From Balanoglossus misakiensis (lineage: Eukaryota; Hemichordata), in NCBI GenBank assembly GCA_040954595.2, contig CM082578.2:10292001-10356000 (forward strand): a stretch of 64,000 nucleotides of DNA. Direction: 5' to 3'. Every line of letters starts with the position of its first letter. Positions within the stretch are counted from its first letter, which is position 1. A model generated the notes under the pieces. That model worked only from the letters and a program-made list of their open reading frames with translations, was not told where the DNA came from and did no database searches. This document shows positions 48,501 to 62,400 of the stretch, piece after piece. The position numbers were made by a program, and so were the translations under genes.

Positions 48501-49072
48501 CGAGTAAGTTAAAAATCCTGCCATGCCAACACTTCTCTCGGTTTTAACAACAGAAGTAAACTGCAAAGATAGTATCGTAGATTGAACATCGAGCGATAGT
48601 CTTCTATGAGCCACTGTACTGTCGTTCATATAACAGAACTAAGTTACCGTATTTGTTAACACCCACAGGTATAACGATGGAGCGTATGATATAGTTTGGT
48701 CCTTCGCTGGTAAGATGAACACTGATAAAGATCTCCAAGAGGTAAGATCGCCTTTAAATTTGCATATTATACTTACAGTGTACTCATTGTTCGTGCGTTT
48801 GTGTGTGTGTGTGTGCGTGAGTGTGCGTGTGTGTTATGTACGGTTCTGTCTATCTGTCTGTCTGGTTGTCTGTCTGCCTATCTATCTAATTCGTTATGCC
48901 TTTATTATTTCAACAGCTGAACGACTTCGGATCCAAGTATTACGATATGCCAGGCACGGAGGCCAATGACTTCTACAACGCCGTGCAAGTCGTTGAAACA
49001 AACATTGGTTGGGTTAACAGAAATATGGAAGACATCGAATTATTCCTCAAGGCATATTCACATAACATGTAA
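42512..49072 (+). CDS. Gene C: aminopeptidase N-like M1 metallopeptidase, complete, 17 exons, 971 aa
   Basis: Predicted type II membrane aminopeptidase and the most regular member of the cluster. Exons: 42512-43158, 44075-44360, 44495-44615, 44820-44974, 45190-45303, 45504-45617, 45823-45954, 46057-46259, 46591-46679, 46840-46973, 47145-47348, 47510-47589, 47726-47836, 48075-48236, 48369-48503, 48669-48741, 48917-49072 (TAA), 2916 nt in total. The start context is aaaATGG. A short basic tail and transmembrane helix (about 20-43) precede a Pro/Glu-rich stalk. FPCFDEPA is in exon 2, GAMENWG at 362-366, HELAHQWFG from 398, zinc ligand E421 in WLNEGF (HEXXH-X18-E), and the probable catalytic Tyr at 477. 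Exons 10-17 form the helical C-terminal domain. All introns are GT-AG, although the exon 8 donor (GTTAGA) is weak. Exon 6 is eight codons shorter than in gene D. Several exons are nearly identical to gene B. Confidence 0.96.
43987..44027. repeat. Perfect 16-bp inverted repeat with 9-nt loop, gene C intron 1
   Basis: GTTCGGTATGTTGACA at 43987-44002 is the exact reverse complement of 44012-44027. It could form a stable stem-loop in DNA or pre-mRNA, ending 47 nt before exon 2. Genes B and D show nothing similar at this position by eye. Confidence 0.85.
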
Positions 49073-49222
49073 CATCAGCCATTTTTGTAAAAGCTTTTTT
49101 ATCAGTAGCAGTTATATCAAGTAACGACAATTACTGTAGTCCTCTTTTCAAAATCTGGAATTATTTCAAACATTTGTTTTCCGGGCTGGTGTATATTTTT
49201 GTACGAATGGGAACGTGCATTG

Positions 49223-49228
49223 ATTAAA
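49223..49228 (+). promoter_or_regulatory. Probable polyadenylation signal ATTAAA, gene C
   Basis: ATTAAA 150 nt after the stop codon, the same variant and nearly the same spacing as in gene B. Confidence 0.55.
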
Positions 49229-51110
49229 GTAAATGGATTTTACAACGATTGTACTCTGCGAGTTATCTGAAGAGAAGCGTTTTTGTCTGTTCAAACAGCG
49301 TCGACTAAATGCTATACTCTCATATATGAAAATTTAGCCACAGCTGACGTGGAAAGAGGATTGCACCAAGGTGACCATGCGAAAAAAGTGCGCGACCACA
49401 TAGTCATTAGAAGGCTCGGACACATCCCCTGAACCATACATATATGTTGGTTTATGCATTGATCTCTCGCCGGGGTCCATGGTTTATGTAAATGAGAGGT
49501 GACTGTATTCCGCAAAACCATTTGCATATATAGAACCAGTATAGACACAGGTAACGGCGAAGGTGTCGTCTGATTGTTACACGCATCATGTTATATTCTG
49601 TGTCAGAGCCATAACTCTCTGTTGCTGTTTCAAGTACAGTATTCATCTATCAATATTTAACGTGAAGCGTGAGACATGAGATAAAACTCGTCAATTTTGT
49701 AAAGAAAATCTGATCCTTACCTGCGGGCATATATATTTAATATCCTAAATTTGAACTCGGCCGTATTTACGTACATCATTACCAGACACCAACGCAAGAT
49801 GGCGGTAATGCATTGATTTATCGTGTCAAGGGAAATATCTCCAAGCGACAATTGGTGGTTTGTGGATCTCCGGAGAGTTGGCCTTTAGATACGGTTTGCT
49901 GTGTTGACAAAGGCGGTAAAATATTTTATTAGTAGGAAATGTACATCTCATCTATGTTGTTATGGCGACTACAAATAACCTTGAAATCCCATCTGATATG
50001 GCTAATTTTTCAATGCCAATTATGACATACAGATCATAAAATCAATCAATTATTTTCGATAGCGCCAAGCATTTGGAAGTACATTATCATTTAAATAAAA
50101 AAAAAATAAGGTTACGTCTAAAATGACAGAGTTTATCGCATTTATAGTTTATTGGTTAAGGGGGCTGTTTTATGGTCAGATTTATTTCCCTAGTAATCAG
50201 GTTGATCTTCACCTATTTGTCCTAAAGTGTTTCAGTAGAACATTACAAGTGAATTCATCGTCTCTGCCGCCATCCTCTAATGCGGACCAGTCAAAGTCTA
50301 TGTTGTTTAGTTTGATGATTTCCTGCCTGATACGTACAGTAACAGATAAGTGATTTGGTACCTAGTCATGAAAAAATCACGCGCTCCTAGTTGTTGGACC
50401 ACAGTCAACATGACACCATGTGTATCTTCTTAAACATTATCTCACGTGATCAGGAATTTTTTTCGGTGACAAAATTATCGTTGTCATCTGCTCAGGAATT
50501 CCTGACTGCGCAGGTATAATACTTTTGCAAAAATATTACGCGACTCTGTTGAATGCGGGCAATACCACGAAAATCACATGCTTCGGCCGTGTGATACCAT
50601 CACGAAGTTATGAAAGTACGTCTCAGACGGTATTACGTCACAAATTAAAGGACGCATGATTCCATAGAAAGGTCGTGTTCCACTGTAAGATTGGAGAGAT
50701 TAGCTTAAGGGCCCAATTGGCATTCTTTTGCAAAATAGCGACAACTGTACCATACGTTTGGCAGATAGCGCTCATCTGAATATTACAATAGAAGACAGAC
50801 TGATAGCGATTGCATCCGTGAAGGGCTTAAAATCGGTGATAAGAAATCTCTCCAACTCACTGTTTAAGGTATATGAACTTTGTCCCACTGCCAATGTGGT
50901 CATGACTGTGGAAATATATATATCGTGTGAGCAGGTGTACTAGTACAGGGGTACTAGAACGCTACAGTGCACGAAAAGTACGGTGCACGAAAAGTACAGG
51001 TGCCATTTTCACACCATTTGGCACGGTAGATGACGACTACATGTAAAGAGATTGGGTTGGGAAGCGGGGGCATGGCTTAGCCACGTTTGTTTTCATGACT
51101 GGAAACCGTG

Positions 51111-51117
51111 TATAAAA
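51111..51117 (+). promoter_or_regulatory. Candidate TATA box of gene D
   Basis: TATAAAA lies 227 nt before the gene D start codon. That would allow transcription to start near 51140 with a 5' UTR of about 200 nt. There is no sequence evidence for the start site itself, and such matches also occur by chance in AT-rich DNA. Confidence 0.35.
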
Positions 51118-51337
51118 TATCTAAAAAAGTTGGCATGGTGTCCGAGATGCGGGCAGGACACCGCAATGATACGTTCAGTGTAACAGCGATTTTAGTAGGC
51201 TATGCGGCATTCAGGGTGACGTCTTCTATCTCGAACTCAATCTTTATGTCTTTTTTAGATAAGGACAAACCAGATAACATTTGACCCCACTTCACCCAGA
51301 GATTAAAATTAAATTAGCGCACCGCCGCGCCGGAACA

Positions 51338-54300
51338 ATGGCGGATAACATACACCCTGAAAAGCGCAGAGCGGGTTATTTTGTGTCCAGAATAACAGCT
51401 TTTGCTCTCACAGTTTTGTTCGCGGTTGTTCTGATTGCGGCCGTACTGCTGACGCTCTATTTGCCCGGTTCTGGCTGCGATGACGTCACCGACCCGTCAC
51501 CTGAAGAGAGTCTGCAGCCGCAGCCCGGGGAGGTGCCGGACGACACGGAAAATTTTGAAGGTCGTCTCCCCGCTACCCTGGAAGCGTTCCACTACAAAGT
51601 GACTTTGAAACCCTATCTGGACCGGGAACTGGACGGGGAACATTTCAAGAAGCTGGACGGCGAGACTGAAATCTTTGTGCGGTGCCTGGAGGCCACGACC
51701 CGGATTACGGTGCATCACCGACTGATGACAATCTTAGAGTACCACGTCTACGACGTGGACGACGGCGGCGAGATTGAAACAGAGGGTGCAGAAACGGAGC
51801 CCAAGTACGACTGGTTCACCATCAACACTAAGACTTCCCTGCAAGCAGGCAAGGACTATAGAGTACACTACGCCTACCAGGGTACGGTCGACCAGGACGA
51901 TTTGAAAGGTTTCTTCTACGTAGATTATGAAGAGAACGGGGTGCAAAAGTAAGTCACGTTGTTATTATACCGCCTTTCTCGTGTGCATAATACCGCGTGA
52001 TCATAATGAGTCACTTGAAACGGCATAGCCTGCACTGGGGTTTGGATACCAGGCTAGAAACGACACAGATTCCAGTCTGAACGGCCGCACTGTTATTTCA
52101 ATTGCCTGGCACTACCGCTCTGGTGTATCAACCGATTACGCTGATGTTTGGTTTTGCTATCATTGGAATGTAGGACCCAGCCCCGATAACCTGTCGGTAG
52201 CGAAGATTTTATCAATATTGATGTATCTACACTACCTGTACAGCATAAGTCACCGCACGTCAAAGTATAACATATTCTCGTGGTTTAGTCAAGTAGGCTG
52301 TGTCCGCTGTCATCGTCATTCCCCGGAAGAAATAATAAATTTGGTCTATCTTCTGAGCCTTAAATTTACCCGAAGCGGCGGTATACATTATATGGATCAA
52401 ATAGTTGTGAATTGTTTTAAAATGGGGAAGATTGGTATGATAATTTTCACTGGACACTCTGCTTTCTGGTGGGCGATATATCGTTCACTTCCAGGTCATA
52501 CGTGGCGACACAGTTTCAATCCACGAGAGCGAGGGACGCTTTCCCGTGCTTCGACGAACCAGCCATGAAGGCAACCTTTGACACTGTCCTTGTTCACAGA
52601 CCACACCACATAGCGCTGTCGAATGCGGCAAACATACAGAATGTATCAATTGAGGATGAAAATGGCGACGAGTGGTTAGAAGCCCATTATGACACCACAG
52701 TCAAGATGTCGACCTATCTAAATGCTTACTTCATCGGTGATTTTGAATGCAAAGAGGATTACACAGAAACGGGGATACAGGTAATTTCCTACCTAGCGAA
52801 GCAGACGACACTTGTTAGAGCGCCATCATGTTATCACATTTTGGCGATTTTTTTCAAACATTTCATGTACAGACAAAACGGCCTTTGTTCGTGAGAATTA
52901 CAGTCACTCCGCTCTCATTGACTCTCTGGTAACTATAAAGACAAGATCAAGTCATAATGTATGCCTTGCATGATAGATTTGCCTCATTCATTTGCTCCTT
53001 ACTACTTTTCTCCAGTTTAGAGTCTGGAGTCAACCCTCGAAGCTGAACGCCACCGAGTACTCTCTCGAAATTGGGATGACGATACTGGAAAACTTTGAAA
53101 GGCTATGGAACATTTCCTATCAGCTACCAAAATTAGGTAAGCTCATCAGCACACGCCCCTCCCAATGTGATCCCAGTCTCTGATGATACAGTTAGGCCAA
53201 TCAGTGTAGATATTGCAACGCAGCATCATATATTTACCAGAAAATTAATAAATGATGACCAAGTTGGTTACCGAAAATGAAAATGGATAGATTCGTCACT
53301 TGGATGGTTGACTTCATTTTTCTGTGAAGCATGACCGACTACAAGGATTGATGTATTTCGAGAGGGTTAGTGAGTTTTTAATAGGGGTGGCCGGGTTTCC
53401 TATCAACTTGTGAAAACCGTTTTAAAATAGATCAAGACAAATGGAGGCAATTCTTTGGCAAGTGATATGACCGCACATCTTAAACAGTATAGCCTCAGTC
53501 TATCCCTTATTCACAATAAGAATGACCTCTTTATCCATTCATGGGATGTCAGCGTCTGAGCATCTTAATTTTGCCTGATATTGAAATTTTATGCCGTTAA
53601 TGAAAATCACTTGCAGACAGTGTTGCCCTGCCTGTGCACACTTCCACCGGAATGGAAAACTGGGGATTGATCCTCTACCGGGAGCCCTACATGCTCTATG
53701 ACCCGGAAGTGAATACCCCGGCAGAAAAGAAGGGTGTTGTTGTATTGGTGGGGCATGAAATCGCTCACATGGTGAGTTTATACCAATAAAGCAGTTCCAT
53801 CTTTAGGCCACGATGCAATTTCAAATAGCGCGCCATTTCAACTTTGAGGTCTGGACAGATGTAAAAAGTCACTTTGAACAAACGTATGGGATTCCTAGCT
53901 TGCTTCCTCTCACACTATTTAAATGTCAATGTTAAGTTTAGTTTATGCTTCCAATTACTACATATTCCCAGAGGATGTCACGAAAGGTACAGTACGATCA
54001 TGGGTGATTGATATAAAATACTTCGTCGGGGAAATCGAACGTTGCAGGTACTGTTACTGACTTCCTTGTGAGTTGTTTTATTTATATTTTCTTGGCTGTG
54101 ATGTCAGTGGTTTGGCAACTGGGTGACTATGGAATGGTGGGATCACATCTGGCTGAACGAAGGTGTCACGTCTTACTTCGAGCAGTATGGCTTCCTTTGG
54201 GTTGAGCCTGACTACCAGCTGGTGAGTGTTGATAAAAAAGTGTACCGGGTTTATGGGTTTTCTGATAGAAGGTTGGGCTGCAAATGGAGAGAGTAAGACA

Positions 54301-54915
54301 GGCTGGAATTAGCGATAAACACTCGGTGTTTTCCAGTTTAGTGTGAACTACATGTATCATCATATTAGCTTGACTTGAGTGATGGATTGAACAGGCAGTA
54401 TGGACGAACTGGGCAATGTATTCGGAATGTACAGACTTAGACAAGACGGATCAAACGCTCACCCTTCATTGCTCAACACAAACACACGACCTCATATTCC
54501 GCAGCGCAGCTTGCGTTTCATTTCCAGTTCATCTTGCCCCGCGAGACTATTCAATAAGATTGAGAAGAGGTGAATTATGTCTGCAATAACCGTGTTGTTT
54601 CAATGAGTTATGTGCCTTCTGCCCGCAGCGACGGTTCATCACGGTAAAAGCAGTTGAGAATCGTGTTCGCTTGTAATATATATCTTGAAAAGGATATTGA
54701 TTTACACTCGATCTGATTTATTTAATAATATCTTCTGGCATTGAAAATAATTTGTCGATCTGTTTAAGATTATTACATTGCTTTTTTATATCTGTGCTTC
54801 CCCTCATGCAGTCTCTATCGATCCGTCCTTCAGCGCATTGCACTTCCGGATTTCGTCGAGTCCATCTACTGTGATGGCGCTTTCTTCTACTCTGCTCTTT
54901 GATGTTGCTATTTTT

Positions 54916-54967
<52 letters not shown>

Positions 54968-56396
54968 TCTCTCGCTCTCGTCTTACAGCGGGACCAGTTC
55001 TTCTTAAAGGACCACACGCACAGAGCCATGCGGGACGATCAATATGGTGATTCCAGACCGTTGGTGACTCCAGTGGGGTTCTACTCAGAGATCAGTTCTC
55101 TGTTCGACATTTTGTCGTACGACAAGGTAAAGACGGCGATGACGCTGCTTTATAAAATATGAAAATGCCCAACTGCACTTGACATTTTCGGCACGAACTC
55201 GCCATTGGGTACTGCAGTAACTCCAAACAATAAGTCCTATGCGGAATTTGTTGTATTCGGTGAGAGTTATACAACATGTGCGGAGATTTGGCATTTAGTA
55301 TTTGTACCACGAATGAAGATATATGCTTCTCTCTATTCTTACAAAGGGGTCCGCGTTAGTACTGATGATGAGTGGATTTACTAAAGAGGAAGACATATTG
55401 GATGCTCTACGTCACTTCCTGCACAAGCATCCTTATGACGCTGTGGTGACGGATGACTTGTGGCACGATTTGACGGAGGTATGATTTTCAATCATGATAA
55501 AATTAGTCATTTGCCTGTACTGAAATTTAACCGTTAACTTATTAAAGTGGTCCTTGTCATATAAAAACCGGTAAGATTATAACAAAATTATCAAAACGTT
55601 CCCTATTCTTGTGCCGATGAAGGCCCTGGCAGACGACTACGGAATGGACATAAAAGAGATCATGGACCCCTGGGTATTGCAGATGGGTTTCCCTGTGGTT
55701 AATATCACCAGAGTTTCAACTAACGTTGTTCGAGCTGCGCAGCAACACTTCTTGTTGGATCCATTCGATGAACCACAAGATGACCACTACACAAACATGG
55801 GGTAAGATGCCGTCTTTTTACTCAATTAGTTGTTGAAACCACTTGTAACAACATATTGATTAGTTGGTTGGTTGATTGATTGGTTGGTTGGTTGGTTGGA
55901 TGGATGGATGGATGGGTGGATGGGTGGATGGAATGATTGATTGTTTGATTGATTGATTGAGCCAGCCAGCGAGTGAGTGAGTTAATATGTGAGTGAGTTA
56001 AATGAATGGCAATGCGATTTATTCCAACGAGTGTGGTCAATCCACAGGTATAAATGGAACATTCCTTTGTCCTACACACACGAAAGGGATATAGATATTC
56101 ACAATTCACCAATTGTATGGCTCAGGGATGATTCTGGTGAGTCCGTTTCTCTCGTTTAATTGTGATTTTGAAATGATTTTGAATATATTGACCTTAGCCG
56201 CTTTCTTGGTTTAGCTATGAACAAAATTTGAGAAAGTTTCTCTTCTTTCAGTCGAATTTACTCTGGAGGGTGCTACCAACCCGGATTGGATTCATGTTAA
56301 TATCAACCAAACAGCTTACATTAGAACCAATTATGACGTGGAAAATTGGAGGAAACTAGCCAAACAGTTATTAATTTCACCCAAGGTGAGATAACA

Positions 56397-56474
<78 letters not shown>

Positions 56475-59400
56475 GTCTGGACAGTAACTTCGACCCTTCT
56501 TAGTTTTTTATTCTCCCAATTCCCAAAGGTACTTCCGGTTCGCAGTCGATCGCATCTTGTGGATGATGCCTTCCACCTCGGCGAAGCCTTACAACTCGAA
56601 CACGTGGTGGCACTGGAGCTGATCCAGTATTTCACCTTGGAAGACGAGCACATGCCGTGGCAAGCATTCGTTTCCGTGCAGTACTACACCAAGTATATGC
56701 TCTGGGCAACATCAACTTATGGCTTGTATGAGGTGAGGAGCACGCGCATGGATTTACCAGGATACGCCTGTACTGCCATGATCTATGTCTAACTGCAAGT
56801 TAGAACTGGTAGGGGGATACTTGTGAATTGGATCCACTGTGAACAAATTCTGGTGATTGCATGGGTTCATGGTTTACTGTGTCTGTTTTTACTTCAGAGG
56901 TATCTACGTCATCTGGTGTCACCAAGTTATTATGCATTGGGATGGCGATTCGACGATAATGAGCTGGAATAGTAAGTGATCACATCGTGACTAAGTAATT
57001 TTTCACTTAAATAATTAAAAAAAATCATAATTCTCGATGAATCCTCCAATATCATGTTTTACTGGGATAGTTGTAATTTATACGGCCGGAACCGTGAGAT
57101 GAAGATTTAACTTGTGCAAACGATATGCCTAACGCTTTCATCATTTTATCCGCTCAGCTATAGTCGTATCAACTCAATAAAGATATCGTGTGACTACAAT
57201 CTAGATGACTGCGTTGACAACGCGACTGCGCAGTATTCGCAGTGGATGGGAGAACCCACTGTGAATCCGTAAGTCACTAGATTCTGATACTTTGCTTGGA
57301 AGGGGTCATATGATGTTATGTTCACCGAGCCAATTATTTTTAGTGTTTAACTAACTTTGCACAAGAGAAGTAATTTCGGGTGTCACGGTCATATATACAG
57401 TACTCACAGACGTATTAAAATGAAACTTATTTTATTGCGTTTGTTTGTTTATTGTTATTATTTATTTGTTTGTTTGCTTGCTTGCTTTTGTATAGAATTC
57501 AGAAAGACACCCGGAGCACGGTTTACTGTACCGCAATTCGTCACGGAAGCGACGCCGAGTGGACTTTTGCACACGACATGCAGAAGCACGACGAAGGTGA
57601 GCGGGATCGTCTGCAATCGGCTATGGCTTGTAGTCGCATTCCTTGGATCCTTCAAGGGTAAATATGGAGCGGATACACTCAAAGCTTGATATAAATTATT
57701 CAGAAAACCGTAGCCTGACGACGACAGTTCAGAAACATACAGAAATGGGGAATTGATCTCGCAACAAGTCTGAGCGCTGTTCTTATCTTTCTAAAGTACT
57801 GGCAGTGATTATTCTGTAAAAAAGCATTGAGATAAGGAACCTTAAATCAATTCAAGCATCACATCTGTAAATTTCGGAGTGTCTTGTTTGTATTTATTTA
57901 TTTATTTTTTTGTTCAACCAAAGGTACACGGAAGAGTCCCTTCACAGCCCGGATATGGACGCCAGCACGGTCATAGGTTACGTCCGAGACCAATCGGCGC
58001 TTGGGCTGTCGATAGCCTGGGGATTTGCCTTGGTCAGATTCGATGACCTGTACATCACGTGAGTTTAATCATTGTGACTCTTATCATCTTTCATGTCGAT
58101 TAGATTTAAGGATTTGAGGATGCCAGATCGATAAGGTTAAACGCAAAGTCATTGCTTTTTCCCTGTGCTTATTTACTTCATGCTATTTCCCTGTGCTTCC
58201 GCCGATTCAAAATGGCGGCGTTTGAGTACTAAACGGCTCTGATGAAGTTCCACGGTATTGTGCCTCCCAAGCCCAAATGTACGGAACCTAATACGCGTTT
58301 GGTGTTTGTTGGTTCATATTATAAACAACACACAAATACTGGGCTATATTTTAGATCGCTTGTAACCGATTTCTCAGCGAATGTCGTTTCAGATAAAATG
58401 TCGAAGAACCCCGTTCAGTAAACATTGAACTTGTAGCTGCAGTAGTGATGAATATTATGGCGCCCTCAGCGAAGTACGCCAAAGTTTGTCCCCGCCCCCT
58501 CCCCTCGCTTCCTATTGAAATCACTAATTAGGATTATGAGCTGAGACTATTTGATGCATTGCGGGTTGGGGGAACCTGATTAACTATCAAGTTAGGAACA
58601 AATCTTTTTTAAGTGGTATTGCTATATCTAAACTTTAGGGGACACGGAATGCAAATTTAGTAATCAATTTACATGTTTAGTTTTGGCGACCAGTGTATAT
58701 CTCAAAAGAATCAACTAAATTGGATGAAACTTCTTAGGTACTTTGATCATTTGAGTGCGTAGTGTGCAAAATGCTACCTCATTTAAACATTCAGCGACAT
58801 TTTTTCGCCCTATCTCGGCGGGCTTCTGTAGTGTACATGGATGTTAACTTGGAAAAACTCAGAAAGGGTACAGACTTTGGATTTGTGGCAACTTTTGACA
58901 TTGTTGAGCATTTTAGCAAATTTAGAAAACAGGTCAAACTTCCAGAATTTATTTCCATGTTTACAGATGAGCTCTCGCCTACTTTTGAATTTTCTGAGCG
59001 CCAGAAGTTGGCAAAGACCAAGGTCTCAGTTGCTATGGCCAATGGGCCATCAGAGTTTGCTACAAATTAACGGACTGGCGTTTGACCTTACCAGTTTCAT
59101 TTATCTCAACATCACAGAAGTGTTAGGTAATAAAATGATTCAGACACAAGTATTTCATTTTAATCTAGTTCATCGAAAATTTTAATTTCAAAGTTTTGAA
59201 ACCATAAACAAAAGAGTACACATAGTCATGTATACAGTATTATCTGTACACTTACAATATGAAAAAGGAGCAAGTACAATTCTCGTTGCATCTCCATTAA
59301 TGGATAACAAAGCGCATTGCATTGCATCAGATTAGTAAACATCAATGGTAATACAATTGTCATTAGATATTAGGTGGTCACTGCAGACTGCAGCTGCATC

Positions 59401-62400
59401 GCGGAAAATGGACACTTCGTCCTCAGCTTGGTTGCCGGATACCCATCTGGTCTCTGAATCTGCAAAACAAGCAATATATGAATGTCTATAAATAATATAC
59501 ATGGACATGAAACAAAGCATGACCACCACTGTAGGCCAATTGTTGTTCATTCGCAGATGGTACATCACGCAAATATGTATGGCAGCCTGGAATTTCACTC
59601 CTTATTTGGAAACTTGATTAAATTCTACTGCAACAACGATAGAGAACTGCCCATATAAGCTTATAATTGTACTAAGTTAAACCGACAGCTCCTGGACATT
59701 GTGAACAAACACACCCAACCACACCCCTTACCATGCATTGTCTTCGCCATTGCTTCAGTTGTCATTCCCACAATTCTTACCTTCCCACAACCATGCAGTA
59801 ATCTCTGGACATCAATCGCACAGACTGGCAATCATCTTGGCATCATCTATGGAATCTCTGGAATAAATGAAAAGTATGTAAAGATGGCTGACATGTTTGT
59901 GCCATGACAAAATGGCCACACCTTGCATCTAGCAGTCAGGTCGATTTTAAAACATCCACATATTTTACCGGATCCATATTGTTACATGCAGGTTTGTGAA
60001 AAATCGGTTCGCTCGACTGGGAAACGGCATCAGTCTGAATCGAAAAAAAAATCAAAATGGCCTCCATCCATGAAAAGAGGGGCTTTGATGTCTATATCGC
60101 TTGTCAAACCTGAAACATCTGGTCTTCGTTCAGCCATTGAAGATACTGCCCTTACCGCATCGTCCAGCTGTACTGCTGTATGGCGAAAAAACTAGTAGCT
60201 TAGGCCCCAGCTTTGTTGATGAATACTATTATGAGTTGATCTCGTCTCTGGATCTGCAAAACAAGGAAATAAAGTGAATGTATGTAATAATCATGATCGT
60301 TCAGTCATGAAACATACCTGCCCTTACCTCACCCAGCTATACCGCGCGCTGCATGGCGAAAAAAACTTGGTCTCAGTCTGCATCTGCAAAACAAGCAAAT
60401 GAAAGTGAATATTCATGAACACGAAATAAACATCTACCGCGATCACTATACCACAAAGACGAATGCCAGGTTGTACTAGATACTGTGTAAAAATAAACCA
60501 CTCGGGTTATACTAGTATGTTTCGATAACGTTTTATTGATTGCAGCTGTGGTAAATGTGTAAAGATTACAAATCTCAACAATAAAAATGAAAGTAAATAA
60601 CTTATTTTACCATAAAACAGGCTAACGAAGACATACGTGTACGTTTTTAACATTTTATTGAAAAATGACGAAAGATTACAAATCTGACAAAACCTATATT
60701 AACTACTACGCACGCTCGAAGATGATCGGTACGGAAATAAACAACTCGGTTTATCAGTACAACGTGTATGTCTTTTATTTTTTTTATTGAAAAATGACGA
60801 AAGATTACAAATCTGACAAAACCTATATTAACTACTAGTAAATACGCACGCTCGAAGATGATCGGTACGGAAATAAACCACTCAGTTTATCAGTACAACG
60901 TGTATGTTTTTAATTTTTTATTGAAAAATGACGAAAGATAACAAACCTGACAAAACCTATATTAACTACTACGCACGCTCGAAGATGATCGGTACGGAAA
61001 TAAACCACTCAGTTTATCAGTACAACGTGTATGTTTTTATTTTTTTTATTGAAAAATGACGAAAGATAACAAACCTGACAAAACCTATATTAACTACTAC
61101 GCACGCTCGAAGATGATCGGTACGGAAATAAACCACTCAGTTTATCAGTACAACGTGTATGTTTTTATTTTTTTATTGAAAAATGACGAAAGATAACAAA
61201 CCTGACAAAACCTATATTAACTACTACGCACGCTCGAAGATGATCGGTACGGAAATAAACCACTCAGTTTATCAGTACAACGTGTATGTTTTTATTTTTT
61301 TTATTGAAAAATGACGAAAGATAACAAACCTGACAAAACCTATATTAACTACTACGCACGCTCGAAGATGATCGGTACGGAAATAAACCACTCAGTTTAT
61401 CAGTACAACGTGTTTTTTGTGTGTGTTTTTTTATTGAAAAATGACGTAAGATAACAAATCTAAAAAAAACTAGTATTAATTATATTAAACCGTTGGTCAG
61501 AGGGATGGGACCCACCCGCACCGGGGATTTTATTTATGTCTATATAACTTACTTGTTCTGGAACCTCATATAATCCGCTGGTCTTCATTCAGCCATGGAA
61601 CATACAAACGCTCACCTCATTGTAGTCTAGATGCATGGCCCAAATATACCGTACAACTTACCGTGACACACACGTGCGCACACACACACTCACAACAACG
61701 AGCACCTTTCGAAGCATTCAAAGCCGATGAACTTGTTGGTGCCGTAACAAAAATGACCCATGCACCGAGCATGTAGTCATGTTGGTTTTAAAACTGTAAT
61801 GACATCCACATATGGCATCCGTATTGTTGCATTCTTCGGATTTGTGCAAAATCGGTTCGCTGAACTGGCTACCGGCACCAGTCAGAATCGTTGAAAGTTC
61901 TTAAAAATTGCCAACAAAAATTTGGCTGATACCGCTTACTCTGACATCATGCTTGTAACATCATAGCATCCACGTTGAACGTACACCATCACCGGGGCCT
62001 CCGACCTGCAAAATGAGAAGAAAAACAATGAATGCCTTTCCATGTACACGAAACCAAATATCAACCGTGATTACCGTACGCTAAACTGTTGTTCATTCGC
62101 ATATTGTACATCATACACGACGACAATATGTGTTGTAGGGCTTCGTTGTCAGACAAGTAGTCTATAACCCCCGCATGGCACTATGAACATTTACATATTT
62201 TCAAGTTTAGGCCTACAGCCAAGCGGAACATTGTAAAATCCGACAAAAATATTTTTGGCAAAGACTGCACGGACACACATAAATAACTGTTTCCAATGAA
62301 GCGTTTCAAAACCTACTCAGTACTTTTGCCATTGTCTGGTAGTATAATACGAAATTTGCATTCATTTACACCCGAAAACACGCTGGCTGCACGTGTACCC

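Larger units (their letters stand above)
49073..51337 (+). other. 3' UTR of gene C and spacer to gene D
   Basis: 2.3 kb holding the gene C polyadenylation signal and a TATA-box candidate for gene D. A short direct repeat (GTGCACGAAAAGTAC twice) lies near 50967-51000. The small open frames, for example 50123-50353 and 50728-50943, match nothing I recognise. Confidence 0.5.

Noticed and set aside
51281-51337. Upstream Met at 51281 as gene D start (and 1857 for gene A)
   Set aside because: The extra residues have no counterpart in the paralogs. The internal Met at 51338 and at 1899 aligns between genes A and D and sits at the expected distance before the membrane anchor.
49073-51337. A further small gene between C and D (frames near 50123 and 50728)
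   Set aside because: No homology that I recognise, no supporting splice pattern, and lengths within chance expectation.
56321-56792. Poly-Met/poly-Ile open frames around the ATG repeat
   Set aside because: The repeat lies in a 143-bp intron flanked by well-defined exons 10 and 11 of gene D.
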